Shown: piece after piece, positions 59,805 through 64,000 of the stretch
Position numbering within the stretch: position 1 is the first letter of the stretch
Layout: each line of letters starts with the position of its first letter
Assembly: GCA_023412005.1 (NCBI GenBank)
Contig: JAEYOE010000012.1
Location: 1-64,000, forward strand
DNA: 64,000 nucleotides
Direction of reading: 5' to 3'
Source of the DNA: Bacillota bacterium
GTDB lineage: Bacteria > Bacillota > Clostridia > Christensenellales > SZUA-584
Notes under the pieces: generated by a model
Seen by the model: only the letters and a program-made list of their open reading frames with translations
Told to the model about the DNA's origin: nothing
Databases searched by the model: none
Translations under genes and position numbers: made by a program

Positions 59805-60611
59805 CTAGATAGGTTTGATGACAATTTTCTCTGCCGAGGCATCAACGCTTTCCAGCATCAACAGCGCTTTAAAATTATCGATCTGCTTCTTTTCGGGTGT
59901 GCGCGTGACAATACCGGCACCGCACCCAACCACTGTGATGGAGAATTCCTTCATCATTTCAAAAAGAGCGTGAACGGTGCCGCCTCCAGCGATAAAATCA
60001 TCAATAAGCAATGCCTTTTGCCCCGGAGCAACGGCCCGCTTGGATAACGACATCGTCATCATCCGGCGTGACGACCCGGTTAAATAATTGATCGTGACCA
60101 CAGACCCTTCGGTAATGCGCAAATCGCGCCGTGCAATAACCAATGGCTTAGAAAGGGCACGCGCGACAAAAAGGGCAAGGCCAACACCTTTGGTTTCCAC
60201 GGTTGCCACAAAATCAGGATTTGTTTTGATGAACATACCGGCCAATATCTCGGCCATCGGTGTGATGTATTTGGGGTTTGAAAAAATATCAACGGTATAG
60301 ATATAACCGCCCGGTAATATGCGTGTGGGGTCGGAAAGTTTTTCGGCTATATCACCCAGCACGGCTTCCCGATGCGAAGCAGACACCACGGGCACAAAAC
60401 GTACGCCGCCGCCTGCGCCAAGCGTTACCTCAATGTCGCCCTGACCGTATGATTTAAAAAGGTTTTTTAAAATGGCAATGTCTTCGCTCATTGTTGATTT
60501 CGCCGCGCCGAACATATCGCAAAATACTTTTAATGAAAATGTTTTGCCTGGTTCGCGCGTGAGCATTGCCGCAACCACGGCGAGGCGCGTTTTTCTGTCT
60601 GCCTTGTCCAT
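59805..60611 (-). CDS. purR: Pur operon repressor PurR
   Basis: Purine-biosynthesis regulator of 268 aa of the Gram-positive type. Residues 1-75 are a winged helix (RLAVVAAMLTREPGKTFSLKVFCDMFGAAKSTMSEDIAIL in parts). Residues ~80-268 are a phosphoribosyltransferase-like domain with the PRPP-binding loop KALLIDDFIAGGGTV; high PRPP releases such repressors from DNA. Divergent from murC with a 152-bp gap, a common clostridial pairing. Confidence 0.95.
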   Translation of the reverse strand: MDKADRKTRLAVVAAMLTREPGKTFSLKVFCDMFGAAKSTMSEDIAILKNLFKSYGQGDIEVTLGAGGGVRFVPVVSASHREAVLGDIAEKLSDPTRILPGGYIYTVDIFSNPKYITPMAEILAGMFIKTNPDFVATVETKGVGLALFVARALSKPLVIARRDLRITEGSVVTINYLTGSSRRMMTMSLSKRAVAPGQKALLIDDFIAGGGTVHALFEMMKEFSITVVGCGAGIVTRTPEKKQIDNFKALLMLESVDASAEKIVIKPI

Positions 60612-60689
60612 AGAGCGTTCTCCTTTATAAACTTCTTCTTCAATTATAGAGCCTCTTTCTCAATTTTTAAATAGCAGCTGCTTTTTTTA

Positions 60690-60719
60690 TTGATATTCGC
60701 GCGATGTTTGGAGTATAAT
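60690..60719 (+). promoter_or_regulatory. Promoter of murC
   Basis: TTGATA (60690-60695), 18-bp spacer, TATAAT (60714-60719), giving a leader of about 40 nt. Confidence 0.75.
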
Positions 60720-60763
60720 GCAGTGATATACGGCTGAACAGTATATCACATAAAGAGGTGTTT

Positions 60764-62128
60764 ATGGTTTCATTGCAGGATTATAAGGGAAAAGTTGTTC
60801 ATTTTATCGGAATCGGCGGATGCAGCATGAGCGGCCTTGCTATCATTCTCAAAAACTTAGGCTATAAATCTCAAGGGTCTGATATTGTCGAATCGGTGTT
60901 TGCAAAAAAGCTGGAAAGTGAAAATGTTCCGTTTGTGATTGGTCATAATGCGAAAAATTTGGCTGACGCTTCGCTCGTGATTTATTCAGCTGCCATTAAG
61001 CCCGGCAATGTTGAATTTGATAAAGCGAAGGAATTAGGCCTTCCTATGCTGGAGCGGGCAGAGCTTCTGGGCCAGATCAGCCGTCAGTTTGAAACGGTGA
61101 TCGGCATTGCGGGCTGCCATGGCAAAACCACCATCACGTCGATGTGCGCGTTGATACTGCGAGAATGTGCGGTGAACTTAACCGTTCATGTAGGCGGCAT
61201 GGTTGATTTTTTGGGCAGCGGTGTGGCCGTCGGCGATTACCCGGCTTTTCTTACGGAAGCATGTGAATACGTGCGCAGCTTTTTAAAGCTGGCACCCACC
61301 CATATACTGATTAATAATATTGATGACGATCATCTTGACTATTACAAAAACATTGATGAAATTGCTGCGACGTTTGCGTCGTTTGTTTCGCTGCTGCCGC
61401 CAAGCGGTGTGCTGTTTGCCAACGTGCATGACCCGCTGGTGATGAATGTGGCGAAAAGCTGCGGGCGCAGCGTGGTGACGTACGGCTTTGAGAACGCAGA
61501 CTATATGGCAAAGAACGACGTATACGATGACATGGGCTGTCCCGCTTTCGACGTGGTTTCGCCCAAGGGAACGGCGCGCGTTCAGCTCAGTGTGGTGGGG
61601 CAGCATAACATGGCCAACGCGCTCGCCGCAATCACGGTGTGCAGTGAGGTTTTTGGCATCAGCCCGCAAGACGCAGCCAAGGCACTCATTCGGTATCATC
61701 TGGCGGGACGACGGTTTGAACACATCGGAGAAAAAAACGGCGTTAAGGTCATTCACGATTATGCGCACCACCCAAGCGAAATTATGGCTTGCCTCAATGC
61801 GGCTTCCAAATACCCGCATAACAAGCTGTGGGTTGTGTTTCAGTGCAATTCGTATACAAGAGCCAAAACGCTTAAAGACAAATATGCGTTTAGCTTCGGC
61901 GATGCCGATATGGTGCTGGTGCCGGATATATACCCGGGCCGTGATATCGACCGCGGTGAGATACACGCGCGCGACCTCGTGGCGGCTATCAGCCCGAATG
62001 CTGCGTGCAAGTACATTGCCACGTTTGAGGAAATCAGCGCTTACCTTGACGAGCACGCGGTGCCCGGCGACATTGTGGTAACGCTGGGCTCGGGCAATGT
62101 AGACAGAGAGACCAAAAAGCTGCTGTAA
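60764..62128 (+). CDS. murC: UDP-N-acetylmuramate--L-alanine ligase
   Basis: Adds L-alanine to UDP-MurNAc, the first step in building the peptidoglycan stem peptide. It is 454 aa with the Mur ligase layout: UDP-binding HFIGIGGCSMSGLA, ATP-binding GIAGCHGKTTITSM (with Cys in place of the usual Thr), central NIDDDHLDYY and QHNMANALAAI, and C-terminal VIHDYAHHPSEI. The ATG at 60764 has GAGGTG upstream; the in-frame ATG two codons before is less well placed. A terminator follows 130 bp downstream. Confidence 0.95.
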   Translation: MVSLQDYKGKVVHFIGIGGCSMSGLAIILKNLGYKSQGSDIVESVFAKKLESENVPFVIGHNAKNLADASLVIYSAAIKPGNVEFDKAKELGLPMLERAELLGQISRQFETVIGIAGCHGKTTITSMCALILRECAVNLTVHVGGMVDFLGSGVAVGDYPAFLTEACEYVRSFLKLAPTHILINNIDDDHLDYYKNIDEIAATFASFVSLLPPSGVLFANVHDPLVMNVAKSCGRSVVTYGFENADYMAKNDVYDDMGCPAFDVVSPKGTARVQLSVVGQHNMANALAAITVCSEVFGISPQDAAKALIRYHLAGRRFEHIGEKNGVKVIHDYAHHPSEIMACLNAASKYPHNKLWVVFQCNSYTRAKTLKDKYAFSFGDADMVLVPDIYPGRDIDRGEIHARDLVAAISPNAACKYIATFEEISAYLDEHAVPGDIVVTLGSGNVDRETKKLL

Positions 62129-62259
62129 AGAGCAATCACAATATATAAAAATAAGTAACAAAACAGAACATACACAATGGTATCACTCTGATATATGAAA
62201 AACTGAGTATTATCAACATCTGCGGTTAAAAAAGTTCGAAAATTCAATGAAAAGCAATG

Positions 62260-62297
62260 GCTCCCTTATAACAAAATCACTATAAGGGAGCTTTTTT
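62260..62297 (+). terminator. Rho-independent terminator downstream of murC
   Basis: GCTCCCTTATA, 10-nt loop, TATAAGGGAGC, then TTTTTT: an 11-bp perfect stem. Nothing else is evident in 62129-62400. Confidence 0.88.
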
Positions 62298-62400
62298 ATG
62301 CCTGAAACGGCTGTAATCATACCGTAAAATGGTTTTTAAATGACCCTCACATTAAACAACAAAACATGACAAAATGGGACAAATATCGTTGATTCATCGA

Positions 62401-62829
62401 TTATTCTGATTTGAGAAGCGCTGTCCACGCAGACATCCGTATACCGTTATGAAACGCGACACCGACATTGTGGTATGTGGTTTGGTCGATTTGCATGAGA
62501 GTTTCAGAGCCGCTGTAAGCGCCGTTTTCTGAAGAATAAATGGAAATGAAAGAGTTGCCGATCATACTGAATGTACCGTTGAGCTGCCCAAGCGCGGGAT
62601 TAAAGGAGGTCCATGACAGCGTGTGCTCTGCATCTGTCAGGTGAATTGAGTAACGGTTACTGAACCGAACAGGTGTTTCGAACATAACCTCCATAGATGC
62701 ATTGAGCACCCATTCGCCCCCGGTTTGAGTGACCTGCGAATGGCCGTTCAGTTCAAAGGCTTGACCGTTTTCATCATAATAGCTACCGCTGGCTTTCCAT
62801 GGCCTGCCCGGTAATAGATAAGAATGCAA
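62401..62829 (-). CDS. Hypothetical beta-rich protein
   Basis: Not recognised. The best-supported start is the TTG at 62829, which has AAAGGAG 8 nt upstream and gives 142 aa; the open frame extends further up to about 63138 but the extension is low-quality and Cys/Arg-rich. The product is rich in alternating aromatic and polar residues (WKASGSYYDENGQAFELNG, EWVLNASMEVMFETPV, HTLSWTSFNPALGQLNGTFSM), suggesting a lipocalin-like or beta-sandwich fold. It is co-directional with the membrane protein upstream, 208 bp away. Confidence 0.55.
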   Translation of the reverse strand: MHSYLLPGRPWKASGSYYDENGQAFELNGHSQVTQTGGEWVLNASMEVMFETPVRFSNRYSIHLTDAEHTLSWTSFNPALGQLNGTFSMIGNSFISIYSSENGAYSGSETLMQIDQTTYHNVGVAFHNGIRMSAWTALLKSE

Positions 62830-63037
62830 TAGAAAAGCTCCTTTCAATTGTATCGCGGCACCGCACATACCCGCAGTGCGCTTCTCATTTTTGTATGCAA
62901 TATAAGCGAGCGAAGCTTTGCAGCGCAGGCTTCTACTTATCAAACGCCTCCGGCGGCCTGATATTCTAGGCACCTCAATCGTCATATTTGAACATGAGAT
63001 GATAACAAAACCGTCAATTTCAGCTCCGGCGTTTTCG

Positions 63038-63697
63038 TTACAAAACAAACATGAGCAAAATGAGCGGATAAGCAATATAGACGTTTCTTTTGACAACCAG
63101 ATAGGCAGTGCCATACAGCAGTGCGCCAAAGCAGGCAATCAGCCCGATCATTAGTTGCCCTTTTGTTAGACTGTGAACGAGCCCCCAGGTCAGTGCCGCA
63201 AGTATTCCGCCCCACGGAACACATTTTTTTTTGAACCACAAATCTCCGGCTTGCTGGCCGAATATAATAATCAGCAGCACCAGGACCGTCTCGACGATAT
63301 AGTAAATATACTGAAAGATGAACATCAACCAGCCGTTGTATTCAAATTCTTTGAGGATTTTGAATCCATTCCAATCCCATATGCTTAACGCCACGCTCAC
63401 TGCCAGCAGCAGCGCCGCGATCAGCCATCTGCCCCGGCCGATTGACTCCTTCTGGCTCAAGGGATTCAGGCCATTGCTTTGAGAGCAGCGCAACAGGCCG
63501 AACGCAACCGCAGCCCAAACAATGCAGATAAGTATCCAATGCAGGATATTTTCCAGCACCGTAAAATCCGGCATTGATTTGCCAAACAGCAGGGGCTCAA
63601 TAAGCAGCCCTAGAATCAGTTCCAGACCAAGGCCCGAGAAGGCAAGCAAGGCCAGCAGGAGAAAAGCAAAGCCTTTGCTTTTTATGACTTGGGTCAC
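63038..63697 (-). CDS. Multi-pass membrane protein, distantly CPBP-like
   Basis: Membrane protein of 219 aa with about six hydrophobic helices. The segment ILAALTWGLVHSLTKGQLMIGLIACFGALLYGTAYL in parts resembles the last motifs of CPBP (Abi/CAAX protease-like) membrane proteins, with a His in WGLVH, but the usual EExxxR motif is not visible, so it may be an inactive relative. It starts with GTG at 63697, with GGAGG 7 nt upstream. Confidence 0.55.
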   Translation of the reverse strand: MTQVIKSKGFAFLLLALLAFSGLGLELILGLLIEPLLFGKSMPDFTVLENILHWILICIVWAAVAFGLLRCSQSNGLNPLSQKESIGRGRWLIAALLLAVSVALSIWDWNGFKILKEFEYNGWLMFIFQYIYYIVETVLVLLIIIFGQQAGDLWFKKKCVPWGGILAALTWGLVHSLTKGQLMIGLIACFGALLYGTAYLVVKRNVYIAYPLILLMFVL

Positions 63698-63785
63698 GTC
63701 ATGTCCTCCATGTTAAAAATTAATGGCTTTTGATTTTTAGAATTGTATATCAACAGTTGGTAATATTCATGCAAGATAGAGGCGG

Positions 63786-64000
63786 TTATTTGATCATTGT
63801 CTCAAATTGGTCTTCGTCTATCACATGAATGCCGAGTGCTTTCGCTTTGTCGAGCTTGCTGCCCGCGCTTTCCCCCGCGAGCACATAATCCGTATTCTTG
63901 CTCACTGACGATACCACCTCTCCGCCGAGCGATTCAATAATGGCAGACGCTTCGTTGCGTGTGTACCTTTCCAGCGTGCCTGTGAGCACGATTTTTTTGC
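63786..64000 (-). CDS. ligA: NAD-dependent DNA ligase, C-terminal BRCT domain (partial)
   Basis: Only the last ~71 codons lie in the window; the frame runs off the right edge with no start. The visible part, from IVLTGTLERYTRNEASAIIESLGG through VSKNTDYVLAGESAGSKLDKAKALGIHVIDEDQF in parts, is a BRCT domain in the form found at the end of LigA, which seals nicks during replication and repair. Identification rests on this domain alone, so another BRCT protein is possible but less likely. Confidence 0.85.
   Translation of the reverse strand, partial: KKIVLTGTLERYTRNEASAIIESLGGEVVSSVSKNTDYVLAGESAGSKLDKAKALGIHVIDEDQFETMIK

Overview
The window reads as chromosome of a Gram-positive, spore-lineage Firmicute, most likely a member of class Clostridia (order not resolvable from here). 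The signs are: lipoproteins with Gram-positive lipoboxes, LysM/CAP, NlpC/P60 and VanY-type wall enzymes, tandem type I signal peptidases, a purR next to murC, the block rpmE - DUF1385 - prmC - prfA, DUF951 beside an MscS channel, tRNA genes that encode their CCA, and strong AGGAGG ribosome-binding sites. Base composition is near even in most genes and clearly AT-rich in one patch (about 52.5-54.7 kb).

Layout. 1-1.2 kb: the end of a tyrosine integrase abutting the 3' end of tRNA-Pro(GGG), the right edge of an integrated element that lies to the left. 1.3-10.9 kb: CpXC and CapA-like proteins, an S9 peptidase lipoprotein, a C_GCAxxG_C_C protein, then an operon DUF1015 - aspartate kinase - AEC transporter and a convergent GntR regulator. 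11-20 kb: LysM-CAP protein, vWA lipoprotein, a short alanyl-tRNA synthetase, MFS transporter, beta-lactamase-fold hydrolase, and TrpB2 behind an unusual GAG-rich leader. 20.5-25.7 kb: GNAT plus TetR pair with a tandem operator, a small Cys-free protein, a zinc ribbon fused to a sugar-type ABC permease, a 224-bp tandem repeat array and an Ntn-hydrolase. 26-34 kb: SPFH/NfeD pair, zinc-ribbon acyltransferase, VanY-like peptidase, a RAYT transposase carrying REP-like hairpins inside its own gene, aminotransferase and pyruvate kinase. 34.4-38 kb: DUF1294 and the translation block rpmE - DUF1385 - prmC - prfA. 38-40.7 kb: MerR regulator, MerR-type promoter, BtrH-like and GyrI-like proteins. 40.9-48.4 kb: an ABC system with one ATPase, one short permease and three tandem duplicated large permeases. 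48.4-52.1 kb: two signal peptidases, DUF951, MscS and a PrsA-like foldase. 52.3-54.7 kb: tRNA-Thr and tRNA-Pro(CGG), then an AT-rich patch with a HEPN gene bounded by an 11-bp copy of the tRNA-Pro 3' end, and a nuclease-fold DUF5655 gene broken by an in-frame TGA. 54.7-64 kb: flavodoxin, NlpC/P60 hydrolase, SDR, a PAS/GAF sensor protein without an output domain, PurR, MurC, two small unknowns and the end of ligA.

The points most worth a second look are the HEPN mini-island at tRNA-Pro, the RAYT gene whose start codon appears to be ATA and which contains two GTAG-hairpins, the interrupted DUF5655 nuclease, the triplicated permeases with a gene-conversion tract, and the repetitive leader of TrpB2. 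All family assignments come from reading motifs by eye; no database search was run.
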